Shown: positions 40,736 through 50,327, counted from the first letter of the stretch. The stretch: 64,000 nt of DNA from Leptospirillum sp. (GCA_027343785.1 DAHWKF010000022.1:1-64000); one strand, 5' to 3'. Translations and numbers: made by a program. The notes: generated from the sequence alone by a model not told the origin.

Positions 40736-41637
40736 CGCACGACCAGATTCGGATCTTTCTCAAGGTGGCAGAACTCGGGAGCTTTACCCAGGCGGGAGAG
40801 ACCCTTTTTTTGACCCAGCCGGCGATCAGCCTCCAGGTCAAAACCCTTGAGCAGGATCTGGGAGTTTCCTTGTTTGAGAGGAAAGGTCGCCAGGTCCTGC
40901 TCACAGAGGCAGGCGTCCGTCTCGTTCCCCACGCCCGACGCATCATGGAGGAGATCTCCGACGCCCGCGCGCGGGTCGCCGAGCTGTCGAGCGGACCATT
41001 GGGAAACCTGCGGATCGGTTCTTCGACGACCATTGGAACGGCGATTCTTCCCCCGATCCTGTTCCGGTTCACCCGGCAATATCCGCAAATCCGGACGAGC
41101 CTGTCGATCCTGAACACCCACCGGATCGTCTTTGACCTGAAAACGTCCGAAATCGATATCGGATTTATCGAAGGCGACCTGACCCGGACAGAATCCCAGG
41201 GGGTGTCCCGCTCTTTTTTGGCTCAAGACCGACTCGTGCTGCTGGATTCCCTGAAAACGCCCCTGATACGGAAAGAGGAGACGTCGCTGGAGGAAATACG
41301 CCATCTTCCGCTGATCCTTCGCGAACCCGGTTCGGGTACGCGGCAGGTGCTGGAAGACGCGCTACTCGACCGGGGTTTGCCGCTGGATCTCTTCACGATT
41401 GCCCTGACGGTGGGACATACCGGGGTGATCAAGGAACTTGTCGGAATGGGGGCGGGGATCGCCTTTATGTCGGTCCTGGCAATCAACCAGTCGGACAGGG
41501 AAAAAATCCGGATGGTCCGGGTCAGGGATTTTTCTCCGGTCCGGGATCTCTGGATTGTCACACCCGGGAGAAGAATGAGCTCGGGCGCGCGCCATTTTCT
41601 GGATAGCGTCCGTGAGTGGACAGACCGGAAGGAATGA
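40732..41637 (+). CDS. LysR-family transcriptional regulator
   Basis: A 301-residue protein. The N-terminal winged helix-turn-helix is IRIFLKVAELGSFTQAGETL then FLTQPAISLQVKTLEQDLGV. The substrate-binding domain opens GNLRIGSSTTIGTAILPPIL and ends GVIKELVGMGAGIAFMSVLA. The ligand cannot be read by eye; the domain resembles CysB/CbbR-like members. LysR proteins usually control a neighbouring gene. Here it is in line with, not divergent from, its neighbours. ATG 40732 overlaps the dinG stop, and its own stop overlaps the next gene. Confidence 0.9.
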   Translation: MTHDQIRIFLKVAELGSFTQAGETLFLTQPAISLQVKTLEQDLGVSLFERKGRQVLLTEAGVRLVPHARRIMEEISDARARVAELSSGPLGNLRIGSSTTIGTAILPPILFRFTRQYPQIRTSLSILNTHRIVFDLKTSEIDIGFIEGDLTRTESQGVSRSFLAQDRLVLLDSLKTPLIRKEETSLEEIRHLPLILREPGSGTRQVLEDALLDRGLPLDLFTIALTVGHTGVIKELVGMGAGIAFMSVLAINQSDREKIRMVRVRDFSPVRDLWIVTPGRRMSSGARHFLDSVREWTDRKE

Positions 41638-42629
41638 AATCCGTGGCCGAAATCGGAGAAAGGAAAACGGCGGCGAAGACCGTATGGTTGAAAGAGGTAT
41701 CCATCCGTCATCTGGGAGCCTTCAGGGACCTGGTTCTGGACCTGGGGCCCGGAATCAACCTCCTGACAGGCATGAACGGAACAGGAAAAACGCATTTTCT
41801 GAAATGGGTTTTCAGCGGACTGACCGCCCCCGCGGACGGACCGCTGGAACCCCATTTTTCCCGAAATTTTTTCCCTCCCGCTGTCTCCCCGGCCCTCCTT
41901 GTCTTTCGGGAACGTCAAATCCGGTCCGGCTTTCTTTCTCTGAAAAGCTCGGACGGTCTTGTCCGCGGTTTTCATATCGAAAAAACCGGACAAGGCCTGA
42001 AGGACGTCCGGATTATCCGGGAAAAGCCCGACATCCCATCCGAGCCTTTTTCCGGAAAAGTCTTTTATTTTCCTTTCGACGGTTCTTTCCCTGAAATCAG
42101 GAAGAATCCGGGCCATTATCGGTCGCTTCTCCTCCGTCGGATCGAAAAATCGGTTCCCGGTCGGTTGGTCCTCAGGGGAGGGCGATGGTGGCTCAAAAAC
42201 GCAAGGGGGTGGGCCGAATGGGAACAGGTCACCCCCGCAACGCGTCAGATGGCGATGCTTTCTCTCATATTGCGGCAAGGAATGCTGAAACAAGGCTCCC
42301 TGCTTTTATGGGACACGCCGGAAGGGGTGTTTGGGCCCGTTTTGGCCGGGGAGTTTGCCGGAATCCTGGTTGATCTGGCAAGAAAAGGGATCCAGTCCTT
42401 GGTTGCGACCCGCGACTATGTGCTTCAGAAAGAGGTCGATCTTCATCAAGAAAAGGCAGTTCCTCCCGTACGGTTTCACGGATTTTTTCGTGACGACCGT
42501 CAGGACAAGGTTTCCGTCGAATCTTCGGACCATCTGTCGGGACTCGTCCATAACCCCGCGTTGGACACATTTCGGAGCCTGTTTGATCGCGACATTGAAC
42601 GGGCGATAGCCGGAAAATGGTCTCCATGA
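41634..42629 (+). CDS. ABC/OLD-like AAA ATPase of a two-gene ATPase-nuclease cassette
   Basis: A 331-residue protein not belonging to any named housekeeping family I recognise. LKEVSIRHLGAFRDLVLDLG then PGINLLTGMNGTGKTHFLKW is the N-terminal strand and Walker A (46-53) of SMC/OLD-type ATPases. The C-terminal half has QMAMLSLILRQGMLKQGSLL followed by LWDTPEG: Asp227 fits Walker B, but the usual catalytic glutamate is Thr228. The following VDLARKGIQSLVATRDYVLQ aligns with the switch-histidine strand (THS) but lacks the histidine. So ATP binding is likely and hydrolysis may be slow or altered. ATG 41634 overlaps the LysR stop; its stop overlaps the nuclease gene. Confidence 0.7.
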   Translation: MKSVAEIGERKTAAKTVWLKEVSIRHLGAFRDLVLDLGPGINLLTGMNGTGKTHFLKWVFSGLTAPADGPLEPHFSRNFFPPAVSPALLVFRERQIRSGFLSLKSSDGLVRGFHIEKTGQGLKDVRIIREKPDIPSEPFSGKVFYFPFDGSFPEIRKNPGHYRSLLLRRIEKSVPGRLVLRGGRWWLKNARGWAEWEQVTPATRQMAMLSLILRQGMLKQGSLLLWDTPEGVFGPVLAGEFAGILVDLARKGIQSLVATRDYVLQKEVDLHQEKAVPPVRFHGFFRDDRQDKVSVESSDHLSGLVHNPALDTFRSLFDRDIERAIAGKWSP

Positions 42630-43315
42630 TGGTCCAGGAAGGCGATTTCGCGCTGGATTTCTCCCGCGCCCTCCGATGGGAGCGGTTTGACCGGAAGGGA
42701 AGACAAATTCCCCAGGGTATGTCTTTTGTGGATTTCCTTGTGGAAGAATCCCGCCGGATCCTTCTGATCGAAATCAAGGATCCCTTTTGTCTTCATGAAG
42801 CGTCACCCATGTCCCATACACCGCCCCGAAAAGGAAACAGAAGAGTTCAGGAAGCGTTCCGGATGGATCGGATGATCCATCAGTCCCTCGTACCGAAAAT
42901 CCGGGACAGTTATACCTGGCTCCACCTGATGGAGCAAAGCGACAAGCCTTTTCTTTTCATTGTCCTCCTGGGTCTGGACTGCTTTTCCATCGATATGTCC
43001 GGCATGCTCGTCGTGTTCAAGGACAGGCTTCTGTCCCGGATTCGCCGGGAGGACGCCGTTTCCTGGAAAATCCCATATGTACAGGACTGTCTCGTTCTGG
43101 ATCCGTCTTCATTTCGCAGGAGCTTTCCGCAATACCCCCTGTTCCGGGTCGCCGAAGGTGGCGGGGGAGATGAGCCGGTGCAAGAAATCTGTTACAATAA
43201 TCCAAAAGGCCCCGTTCTGTCCGGACAGGAGAGTCGGCAAGTCGTTCTGTCCGCCCGGTCCGGCAATCTTCGGGGGGCGATGAAAAACAACAAGGAGAGA
43301 AACGATGTTCGGTGA
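42626..43315 (+). CDS. Predicted PD-(D/E)XK-type nuclease partner of the ATPase
   Basis: A 229-residue protein from ATG 42626 (ATGA overlap with the ATPase; ATG 42617 is also possible). MSFVDFLVEESRRILLIEIK has Asp36, Glu49 and Lys51 in D-x12-E-x-K spacing, the metal site of PD-(D/E)XK nucleases, preceded by a helix with Glu19. The rest, FIVLLGLDCFSIDMSGMLVV and further, shows an alternating alpha/beta pattern. I recognise no named family. The last 35 residues look unconserved and overlap the BI-1 gene by 11 bp. Strict coupling to the ATPase suggests an ATP-regulated nuclease. Catalysis is inference from three residues. Confidence 0.55.
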   Translation: MMVQEGDFALDFSRALRWERFDRKGRQIPQGMSFVDFLVEESRRILLIEIKDPFCLHEASPMSHTPPRKGNRRVQEAFRMDRMIHQSLVPKIRDSYTWLHLMEQSDKPFLFIVLLGLDCFSIDMSGMLVVFKDRLLSRIRREDAVSWKIPYVQDCLVLDPSSFRRSFPQYPLFRVAEGGGGDEPVQEICYNNPKGPVLSGQESRQVVLSARSGNLRGAMKNNKERNDVR

Positions 43316-44009
43316 TGCAAGAGGTCAGAACCCCTTTGGGGGCAATGTTGTGGAAAGTCTTCCGGGCCGCGCTGTCCTGGGACAGTTCATGGTCAAGGTC
43401 TACGGCCTTCTGGCCCTGACGCTCATGGTTTCGGCCGCTGCGGCCGTCTGGGGCATGGGAGCAGGATTGCCGGTGTTTGTCGGCCATCCGATTCTTTTGA
43501 CAATCGCCATGTTCGGAACGCTTTTCCTGTTGATGGCCGTCCAGCGCATACCTGTCGTGAACATGCTGGTCATGTTCTTTTTTGCCGGTCTGATGGGAGC
43601 CTCCCTCGGGCCCATGCTGGCCCAGGCTGTCCGTCTCCCCGGAGGGGAGACCATGGTCGCGGACAGCCTTCTGATGACGACGGCGATCTTTTTTTCCCTG
43701 TCGCTTTACGCTCTGGTTTCCCGGAAAAGTTTTTCTTTCATGGGAAGCTTCCTGTTTACGGGGCTGATCATTGTGGTCATCATGTCTGTCGTCCAGATTT
43801 TCTGGCATCCGCTGTTCCTTCAGGCGCTTGTCGCCGGTATGGGAGCCCTGGTGTTTTCCGGGCTGATCCTTTTTGACACGGCCAGGATTCTGCAATCAGC
43901 GGAAGGGGAGATGACTCCGGTCATGGCTGTTGTGACGCTTTATCTGGATATCCTGAACCTGTTCATTTCACTTTTACGGATTTTCGAGCTGTTCCGGGGG
44001 GAGGAGTGA
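43305..44009 (+). CDS. Bax inhibitor-1/YccA family membrane protein
   Basis: A 234-residue protein with about seven membrane segments. The family pattern is QFMVKVYGLLALTLMVSAAA, MFFFAGLMGASLGPMLAQAV, SLYALVSRKSFSFMGSFLFT and SGLILFDTARILQSAEGEMT, followed by a conserved last helix. BI-1/YccA proteins are pH-sensitive calcium-leak channels or modulators of FtsH. AAGGAGAGA precedes ATG 43305. Confidence 0.9.
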   Translation: MFGDARGQNPFGGNVVESLPGRAVLGQFMVKVYGLLALTLMVSAAAAVWGMGAGLPVFVGHPILLTIAMFGTLFLLMAVQRIPVVNMLVMFFFAGLMGASLGPMLAQAVRLPGGETMVADSLLMTTAIFFSLSLYALVSRKSFSFMGSFLFTGLIIVVIMSVVQIFWHPLFLQALVAGMGALVFSGLILFDTARILQSAEGEMTPVMAVVTLYLDILNLFISLLRIFELFRGEE

Positions 44010-44047
44010 TCTCCTCCTCGCCGGCCTGACGTCTGGAAAGGGCGCGC

Positions 44048-44980
44048 ATGTTGAAAGAATCTCGCTGGATTTGGATGGACGGTGCCCTGGTCCCCTGGAA
44101 AGAGGCCAATGTTCATGTCCTTACCCATTCCCTCCATTATGCAATGGCGGTTTTTGAAGGGGTCCGGGCGTATGACGGACCGCATGGCACACATATATTC
44201 CGTCTGAAGGAACATACCGACCGGTTGATCAACTCCGGAAAGGTGATGCACATGTCCTCCCCCTTCACTGCGGCCGAGCTGATGGATGCGACTGTCGAGA
44301 CGGTCGCGCAAAACGGCCTGACTTCCTGTTATATCCGTCCGATCATGTATGTCGGTTATGGCGACATGGGAATTTATGCCCGAGAGAATCCTATCCGGGT
44401 TTCCATTGCAGCCTGGGAATGGGGGACCTACCTGGGAGAGGAAGGCCTGTCACGGGGAATCCGTGCGAAGGTCAGCTCCTACCAGAGGTTCGGTGTCAAT
44501 TCCTTTTTGAACAGGGCGAAGGTGTCAGCACATTATGTCAATTCCCAGCTTGCCAAGTGGGAAGTCAAGATGGCCGGTTACGACGAGGCTATCCTTCTGG
44601 ATCATGAAGGATTTGTGGCCGAGGGACCGGGAGAAAACATTTTTATCGTCTCGGACGGCGTCCTGCGGACACCCGTTTTGAAGACCGTTCTGGACGGCAT
44701 TACCCGGGACGCGATCATCACGCTGGCGCGGGAAGAAGGTATTCCCGTGTCGGAAGAGATGATGACGAGAGACGATCTTTATCTTGCCGATGAAGCCTTT
44801 TTTACGGGGACCGCGGCGGAAATCACGCCCATCAGGGAGATTGACGAACGGATGATCGGTACGGGGAAGCCGGGTCCGGTGACTCTTAAGCTCCAGAAGG
44901 CCTTCTTTGACATCGTCCGGGGGATTTCTCCTCTCCATCCGGAATGGCGACATCCGGTCAAGGGATCAAAAGGCCGGTAG
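44048..44980 (+). CDS. ilvE: Branched-chain amino acid aminotransferase
   Basis: A 310-residue PLP enzyme (fold type IV) for the last step of Val, Leu and Ile synthesis. HSLHYAMAVFEGVRAYDGPH, FLNRAKVSAHYVNSQLAK with the PLP lysine, EGFVAEGPGENIFIVSDGVL, TVLDGITRDAIITLAREEGI and LADEAFFTGTAAEITPI are all conserved. Length matches E. coli IlvE. ATG 44048 follows 38 bp after the BI-1 gene. Confidence 0.95.
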   Translation: MLKESRWIWMDGALVPWKEANVHVLTHSLHYAMAVFEGVRAYDGPHGTHIFRLKEHTDRLINSGKVMHMSSPFTAAELMDATVETVAQNGLTSCYIRPIMYVGYGDMGIYARENPIRVSIAAWEWGTYLGEEGLSRGIRAKVSSYQRFGVNSFLNRAKVSAHYVNSQLAKWEVKMAGYDEAILLDHEGFVAEGPGENIFIVSDGVLRTPVLKTVLDGITRDAIITLAREEGIPVSEEMMTRDDLYLADEAFFTGTAAEITPIREIDERMIGTGKPGPVTLKLQKAFFDIVRGISPLHPEWRHPVKGSKGR

Positions 44981-44986
44981 GGGGTG

Positions 44987-47605
44987 ATGCTCCCCCCATC
45001 CGGGCGTAAGGGGAAAGCGGCAGGTCCTCCGGACTGGGCCCGGGAACTTCCGCCGGGAACTCTGGTGTTGATGGACGGCTTCGGATACATATTCCGGGCT
45101 TATTTCAGCCGGGTAGATTTCATGACGCGCTCGGGCATTCCGACGGGGGCCGTCACCGTCTTCGGAAACATGCTGCTTTCGGTACTGAAGGAACTCTCAC
45201 CCGCCGCCATGGCGGTTGTTTTCGAGAGCCGGACGGGCAACATCCGGTCCGAGATCCTCCCCGATATCAAGGCCAACCGGCCTGAGCCCCCCCAGGACTT
45301 CCTTCAACAGATCCCCTATATCGAACGACTGATCCGGGCACTGGGTGTCCCTCTCCTGTCGACGGACGGCTATGAGGCAGACGACACGATAGCCGCTCTT
45401 GCTTCTCAGTGGCTTTTGAATGCGGACAGGACGAACATGCCGGCGCATGTCGTGATTTTGTCCTCGGACAAGGACCTTCTGACCCTGGTATCCGAGCGGG
45501 TCTGGGTCTATGATCCGATGACCCGGAACGTTTTGCGTCCGGCGGACGTTTTTGGAAAATGGGGGGTGCGCCCCGAGCAAATTCCGGACCTTCTGGCGCT
45601 CACGGGCGATGCATCCGACAATATTCCGGGTGTTCCCGGGATCGGTCAAAAGACGGCTGCCAAGCTTCTTGAAGGAGGGAAGACGATCGAAGACCTTTAT
45701 GCGGACCTTGAAAAAATGCCGGCCGGAAGAATCCGGACATTGCTCGAGGAACATCGTGATAGGGTGGTCCGGAACAAGAAGGTCACGATCCTGCATACGG
45801 ACATGCATCTTTCCGCTGGACCCGACGGTCTTGCCCTGTCTCCACCCCATCCGGAGGATTTGAGGTCTCTTCTGCAAGAGCTCGAAGCGTCCGGACTTCT
45901 GTCCCGGGCCCAAAAATGGATAGAAGAACGGGAAGCCCGGAAAGACCCGTCGGCATTGCCCGCGCGGAAAACACCGGGCTCTTCGCCGGACCCCGCCACG
46001 GATCTTCCCGTCATTCCTGGTTGTCCCGACGCCGGTATCGATCTGGTCAAGGGGGAAGGCGTATGGCTTCACGACGGAGAGGAGGCCAGATTTTTTTTGC
46101 TCTCCCATCGGGAAGATCTCCTTTCGGAGATTGCCCGATGGGAGACTTCCGGCAGGCCGCAGTGGGTGTTTGACCAGACGCTCCTCTATCGCGAATGTCC
46201 CGAGTTTTTTCCGGCAGAAGCCCATGTCGCGTTTGATCTGACCCTGGCCGCATATCTTCTTGATCCTGGCCATCGGGAATATGTTCCGGAAAGTATTGCA
46301 GCCCGCTTTTTCCTTGATGAGACTTCCGACCGCCCGCGCCTTGTCCGGCTGATTCTTTCGAAATTGTGGGAGCAAACGTCCAGGGAAGGCCTTTTGGATT
46401 TGTTGCAGCAGATCGAAATCCCTCTGGGGAGGCTCCTTTACAGGATGGAGGTTTCCGGTATCCGAATCGACCAGGGGGCTCTGGAAGAAGCCCGTGAAAA
46501 AATCGAAGGTGCGGCGGCGGAACTGGAGGAGGAAATTTACCGTCTGGCGGGCACCCGATTTACGATCCTTTCTCCCCGGCAGGTGGCCGATGTCCTTTAC
46601 GGGAAGCTGGGACTTCCGACGGCCAGAAAGGGGAAGACGGGATTTTCGACCGACGAAGAGACACTGGCCGGTTTGTCCGGCCTCCACCCCCTCCCGGAAA
46701 AGATTCTCTCATACAGGCAGATGAAGAAACTGCTCTCGACCTATGTGGACCCTATTTCCCGGGGAATCGACGAACGCGGACGTCTTCACGGCCAGTTCAA
46801 CCAGACGGTCACGGCGACCGGAAGACTTTCCTCCTCCAACCCCAATCTTCAGAATATTCCGATGCGCAGTTCGGTGGGACGGGAAATCCGGAAATGCTTT
46901 GTTGCAGAGGAAGGCAAGCTTCTGTTGTCGGCCGATTATTCCCAGATCGAGCTCAGGCTTCTCGCCCACTTCTCCGAGGATCCGGAACTGATGGCCGTTT
47001 TCGGGAGGAACGACGATATCCATGCGGGAACAGCGCGCCTCCTGTTTGGGGATCCGGTGACGCCGGACACCCGCCGCAAAGCCAAGACGATCAACTTCGG
47101 GATACTCTATGGGATGTCGGCGTTCAGCCTTTCCCAGGATCTGGGAGTTTCACCGGAAGAGGCGCAGCATTTCATTGACCGCTATTTTGGCGCGTTTCCC
47201 CAGGTGGGCCCGTTCTTCCAAAAGGTGCTGGAAGAGGCCAGGAAAACGGGAGAAGTCAGGACCATTCTGGGAAGAAAAAGAAAAATTCCGGAATTGGGTT
47301 CTTCGAACAGAAGGAGTCGGGAATATGGCGAACGGATGGCCGTGAACACAGTCCTGCAGGGGTCTGCAGCGGACCTGATCAAGAAATCCATGGTGGATTT
47401 TGCCCGTATACACCGGGATCGTCCGGATGTCGGAGATTTGCTGATCCAGGTCCATGACGAGCTACTGTTCGAGGTTTCGAAAGATGTTCTGGAAGAATCT
47501 TCCAGGACGATCCGCACGGTGATGGAAAGTGCGCTGGCGCTGAAAGTTCCGCTGGTTGTGCAGGTCGGTTATGGAAAAAATTGGGTGGATGCCCATCCGG
47601 GATGA
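44987..47605 (+). CDS. polA: DNA polymerase I
   Basis: An 872-residue protein. The 5'-3' exonuclease/FEN domain (about 25-320) shows LMDGFGYIFRAYFSR, VLSSDKDLLTLVSERVWVYD and TGDASDNIPGVPGIGQKTAA. The middle domain lacks the DxE motif of a proofreading 3'-5' exonuclease, although the later FDLTLAAYLLDP segment remains, so proofreading is probably lost. The polymerase domain has LLSADYSQIELRLLAHFSED (motif A), RRKAKTINFGILYGMSAFSL (O helix) and LLIQVHDELLFEV (motif C). ATG 44987 or GTG 44984 starts the gene. Confidence 0.95.
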   Translation: MLPPSGRKGKAAGPPDWARELPPGTLVLMDGFGYIFRAYFSRVDFMTRSGIPTGAVTVFGNMLLSVLKELSPAAMAVVFESRTGNIRSEILPDIKANRPEPPQDFLQQIPYIERLIRALGVPLLSTDGYEADDTIAALASQWLLNADRTNMPAHVVILSSDKDLLTLVSERVWVYDPMTRNVLRPADVFGKWGVRPEQIPDLLALTGDASDNIPGVPGIGQKTAAKLLEGGKTIEDLYADLEKMPAGRIRTLLEEHRDRVVRNKKVTILHTDMHLSAGPDGLALSPPHPEDLRSLLQELEASGLLSRAQKWIEEREARKDPSALPARKTPGSSPDPATDLPVIPGCPDAGIDLVKGEGVWLHDGEEARFFLLSHREDLLSEIARWETSGRPQWVFDQTLLYRECPEFFPAEAHVAFDLTLAAYLLDPGHREYVPESIAARFFLDETSDRPRLVRLILSKLWEQTSREGLLDLLQQIEIPLGRLLYRMEVSGIRIDQGALEEAREKIEGAAAELEEEIYRLAGTRFTILSPRQVADVLYGKLGLPTARKGKTGFSTDEETLAGLSGLHPLPEKILSYRQMKKLLSTYVDPISRGIDERGRLHGQFNQTVTATGRLSSSNPNLQNIPMRSSVGREIRKCFVAEEGKLLLSADYSQIELRLLAHFSEDPELMAVFGRNDDIHAGTARLLFGDPVTPDTRRKAKTINFGILYGMSAFSLSQDLGVSPEEAQHFIDRYFGAFPQVGPFFQKVLEEARKTGEVRTILGRKRKIPELGSSNRRSREYGERMAVNTVLQGSAADLIKKSMVDFARIHRDRPDVGDLLIQVHDELLFEVSKDVLEESSRTIRTVMESALALKVPLVVQVGYGKNWVDAHPG

Positions 47606-47635
47606 CCGGAGGGGCGGATACAGAAAGGCCAGTGG

Positions 47636-48328
47636 ATGGTAATTCAGGGAAGTCTGGATCGGCATGCTCTTCTGGAGGGCATGAACCTGTCACTCTTGGG
47701 TCTGGGGATCGGGACCGCCTTTCTCGCGATCCTGATCGCCGCGATCGGGACAGGATTCATCATCCGGAAAGTCCGGGGGACGGAATCGGAAGACCGGGTC
47801 AAAAAATGGGCCCGGATCGGCTGGGCCGGTCTCGTGATTTATCTGGCCATCTATGTCGGCTACTTCTTCCATCTGAGCTCTCCCCGCAAGGTTCCTTATC
47901 CTTTTGCTCCGGGCGACAGGCTGGTCGCGAAAGGGGATTTTAACGGGGCCATCCGTTTTTACGGCAAGATCGTAAAAGAGTACCCGCGTATGGGTCTGGC
48001 GCATTTCAAGCTCGGAATGGCGCTCCGGATGGTCAAGGCTATCGGTCCGTCGATAAAGGAACTGAAAGCCGCCATACGGTATGATCCGGACCAGCCGGAA
48101 CCCTATTTTGCCCTGGGCTCCATTCTCTGGACGCAGGGCACTTCCCGGGACGCGATGCCCTACTTCCGAAAGGGCCTGGAGCTCGATCCGCAGAACCGGC
48201 AACGATTGTTTTTCGAGAAAATCATCAAAAGGGGTGAACTGGAAGAAAAAGGGTTGCTGAAGCCGGGTTCCGACGGCCGTCCCCGTCTGTCTCCCCCGGC
48301 ACCCGGAACGGTGGGGACGACACCATGA
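47636..48328 (+). CDS. Membrane-anchored TPR protein, unknown function
   Basis: A 230-residue protein with two membrane segments (about 16-42 and 60-80: GLGIGTAFLAILIAAIGTGF; IGWAGLVIYLAIYVGYFFHL). Two to three TPR units follow, for example GDFNGAIRFYGKIVKEYPRM and SRDAMPYFRKGLELDPQNRQ. It probably acts as a scaffold facing the periplasm or cytoplasm. It overlaps the next gene by 4 bp. The family is not recognised beyond the repeats. Confidence 0.7.
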   Translation: MVIQGSLDRHALLEGMNLSLLGLGIGTAFLAILIAAIGTGFIIRKVRGTESEDRVKKWARIGWAGLVIYLAIYVGYFFHLSSPRKVPYPFAPGDRLVAKGDFNGAIRFYGKIVKEYPRMGLAHFKLGMALRMVKAIGPSIKELKAAIRYDPDQPEPYFALGSILWTQGTSRDAMPYFRKGLELDPQNRQRLFFEKIIKRGELEEKGLLKPGSDGRPRLSPPAPGTVGTTP

Positions 48329-48792
48329 TCCTTCCGTTCCGAACGCGAATGACGATATTTATCGTGGCACTTCCGGGGATTCTGGATATATTCTGGATTA
48401 TGGAACGATTTTTGGGGTTGCCGGTTCCGTTGAGGCATGCCGGTCTGATCGTTCCGGAAATCCTGCTTCTTGTGGCTCTGGTCGGTCTTGTCATGTGGAG
48501 TTTCGTTGTTCGCTGGCTGCACAAGAAAGAAACGGTGATTCTGCTGTCCGTCTCCCTTGCGATGGCTGCGGGCGGCATCCTGAGGCTTTTCTGGATTGTC
48601 TGGTCTCCGATGGGAGACCCCCTTCTCAAGCCGCACCTCTTTGAAGCCGGCGGGCTTGTCACCGGTGCCTTGATCCTGGGGATAGAGGCTGAATCCGGAC
48701 GCCGGCATTTTGTCCGGATGGAAGAGAAGGCTCGTCATGCGGGGCAAGGTCTTTCCCCGGAACCGTCTTTCCGTCCGGACAAGACCAGATGA
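48325..48792 (+). CDS. Small integral membrane protein, unknown function
   Basis: A 155-residue protein with four predicted membrane segments (MTIFIVALPGILDIFWIM; LIVPEILLLVALVGLVMWSF; VILLSVSLAMAAGGILRLFW; HLFEAGGLVTGALILGIEAE) and a polar C-terminus. ATGA overlaps at both ends bind it into the run TPR protein-this gene-coaE. No family recognised. Confidence 0.65.
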   Translation: MILPFRTRMTIFIVALPGILDIFWIMERFLGLPVPLRHAGLIVPEILLLVALVGLVMWSFVVRWLHKKETVILLSVSLAMAAGGILRLFWIVWSPMGDPLLKPHLFEAGGLVTGALILGIEAESGRRHFVRMEEKARHAGQGLSPEPSFRPDKTR

Positions 48793-49397
48793 CAATCATC
48801 GGACTCACGGGGGGGATTGCTTCCGGAAAGTCCCATGTGGCCAGATTTTTTGAAGAAGCCGGGATCCCTGTCATCCATTCCGATCAACTGGCGAGAGAGG
48901 TGGTCCTTCCGGGTACGGCTACACTGGAACGGATCCGGCAGGCGTTTCCCGATGTTTTCCTTCGGGACGGCGTGCTGGACAGGAAGGCTCTTGGAAAGAA
49001 GATCTTCTCTTCCGAAACGGACCGGAAACTCCTGGAGTCTATTGTGCATCCTCCTATCCGTGAGCTGTTTCATGAAAAACTCCGTTTTTTGGAAGGCCAG
49101 GCCTCTACCGTGGTCTATGAGGTTCCGCTTCTGTTCGAGACAGGACTCGACAGGGAAATGGACCTGACGGTCGTCGTGGATGTCCCCGAAACCATTCAGG
49201 TTGATCGGCTGGTGCGTCGGGACAGGATGACGGAGGAAGAGGCCAAAAAACGGATCGGTGTCCAGATGCCCCGCGAGGAAAGGCTCAAGAGGGCTCATAT
49301 TGTCGTTCCCGGAGACCTTAATGACAGTGAGTTGCGCCATTGGATTCGACGGATAACGGAAATGGCCCGGAAGGAGGATCCCGGTTTTTTGAAGTGA
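48789..49397 (+). CDS. coaE: Dephospho-CoA kinase
   Basis: A 202-residue P-loop kinase performing the last step of CoA synthesis. TIIGLTGGIASGKSHVARFF (Walker A), VIHSDQLAREVVLPGTATLE, VYEVPLLFETGLDREMDLTV and RLVRRDRMTEEEAKKRIGVQ (lid) are all in place. Normal length. It overlaps the upstream membrane protein by 4 bp. Confidence 0.95.
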   Translation: MTIIGLTGGIASGKSHVARFFEEAGIPVIHSDQLAREVVLPGTATLERIRQAFPDVFLRDGVLDRKALGKKIFSSETDRKLLESIVHPPIRELFHEKLRFLEGQASTVVYEVPLLFETGLDREMDLTVVVDVPETIQVDRLVRRDRMTEEEAKKRIGVQMPREERLKRAHIVVPGDLNDSELRHWIRRITEMARKEDPGFLK

Positions 49398-49427
49398 CAA
49401 CAATCAAACCAAGGAAAGGAGAGATGC

Positions 49428-50327
49428 ATGAGTGCAGACGTCCGCAAGGCCCTTTTCCCTCTGGCAGGTCACGGAACCCGATTCCTGCCCATGACGAAGG
49501 CGTCTCCGAAAGAGATGTTGCCCTTGGTGGACAAGCCGGTTGTCCAGTATGTGGTGGAAGAAGCCGTGTCCTCCGGCATCAATGAAATTGTCATGATTAC
49601 CGGCCGGGGAAAAAGGGCCATCGAAGATCATTTTGACATTTCTTACGAACTGGAGGATGTCCTTCGCCAGAAGGGAAAGCTGGCCCTTCTGGAGGAAATC
49701 CGAAAGATTTCTTCCCTGGCCGAAATCGTTTACATGCGGCAAAAAGAGTCAAAGGGGTTGGGACATGCCGTTCTGTGCGGCCGACTTCTGATCGGAGACG
49801 AGCCATTTGCCGTTGCCCTGGGGGACGAGGTTGTCGACGGACCCGCCCCGGCCCTGCTCCAGCTGGTAGAGGTGTTCAGAAAAGTCAAGGGACCTGTGAT
49901 AGGGGTCCAGAAAGTTCCGAAGACGGATGTCTCCTCCTACGGTATCGTTGCGGGGAATGTGATCGGAGAGGGTCTCATCAGGATTGATTCGCTTGTGGAA
50001 AAGCCGTCGCCCGCCGAAGCTCCCTCCAACCTTGCGATCATTGGACGTTATATCCTGACCCCGGATATATTTGATATTCTCGAAGTCCAGGATCCAGGTG
50101 TCGGTGGCGAGATCCAGCTGACGGACGCCCTCAGGATCCTGGCGTCGCGAAGGCCTGTATATGCCTGCGAAACTCAGGGAAACCGTTACGACACAGGAGA
50201 CAAGCTGGGATTCTTGAAGGCGACCGTCCAGTTTGGTCTGAAGAGTCCTGATATGGGCAAGCTGTTCCGGCATTATCTCGAAAACATCTTCCAAAAAGGT
50301 GATGCGATGGAGGCGGGGAAAGAATGA
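49428..50327 (+). CDS. galU: UTP-glucose-1-phosphate uridylyltransferase
   Basis: A 299-residue nucleotidyltransferase making UDP-glucose for LPS, exopolysaccharide and trehalose. [78 protein letters not shown] and [17 protein letters not shown] are the GalU signatures. AAGGAGAG lies before ATG 49428. It overlaps lon by 4 bp. Confidence 0.95.
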   Translation: MSADVRKALFPLAGHGTRFLPMTKASPKEMLPLVDKPVVQYVVEEAVSSGINEIVMITGRGKRAIEDHFDISYELEDVLRQKGKLALLEEIRKISSLAEIVYMRQKESKGLGHAVLCGRLLIGDEPFAVALGDEVVDGPAPALLQLVEVFRKVKGPVIGVQKVPKTDVSSYGIVAGNVIGEGLIRIDSLVEKPSPAEAPSNLAIIGRYILTPDIFDILEVQDPGVGGEIQLTDALRILASRRPVYACETQGNRYDTGDKLGFLKATVQFGLKSPDMGKLFRHYLENIFQKGDAMEAGKE

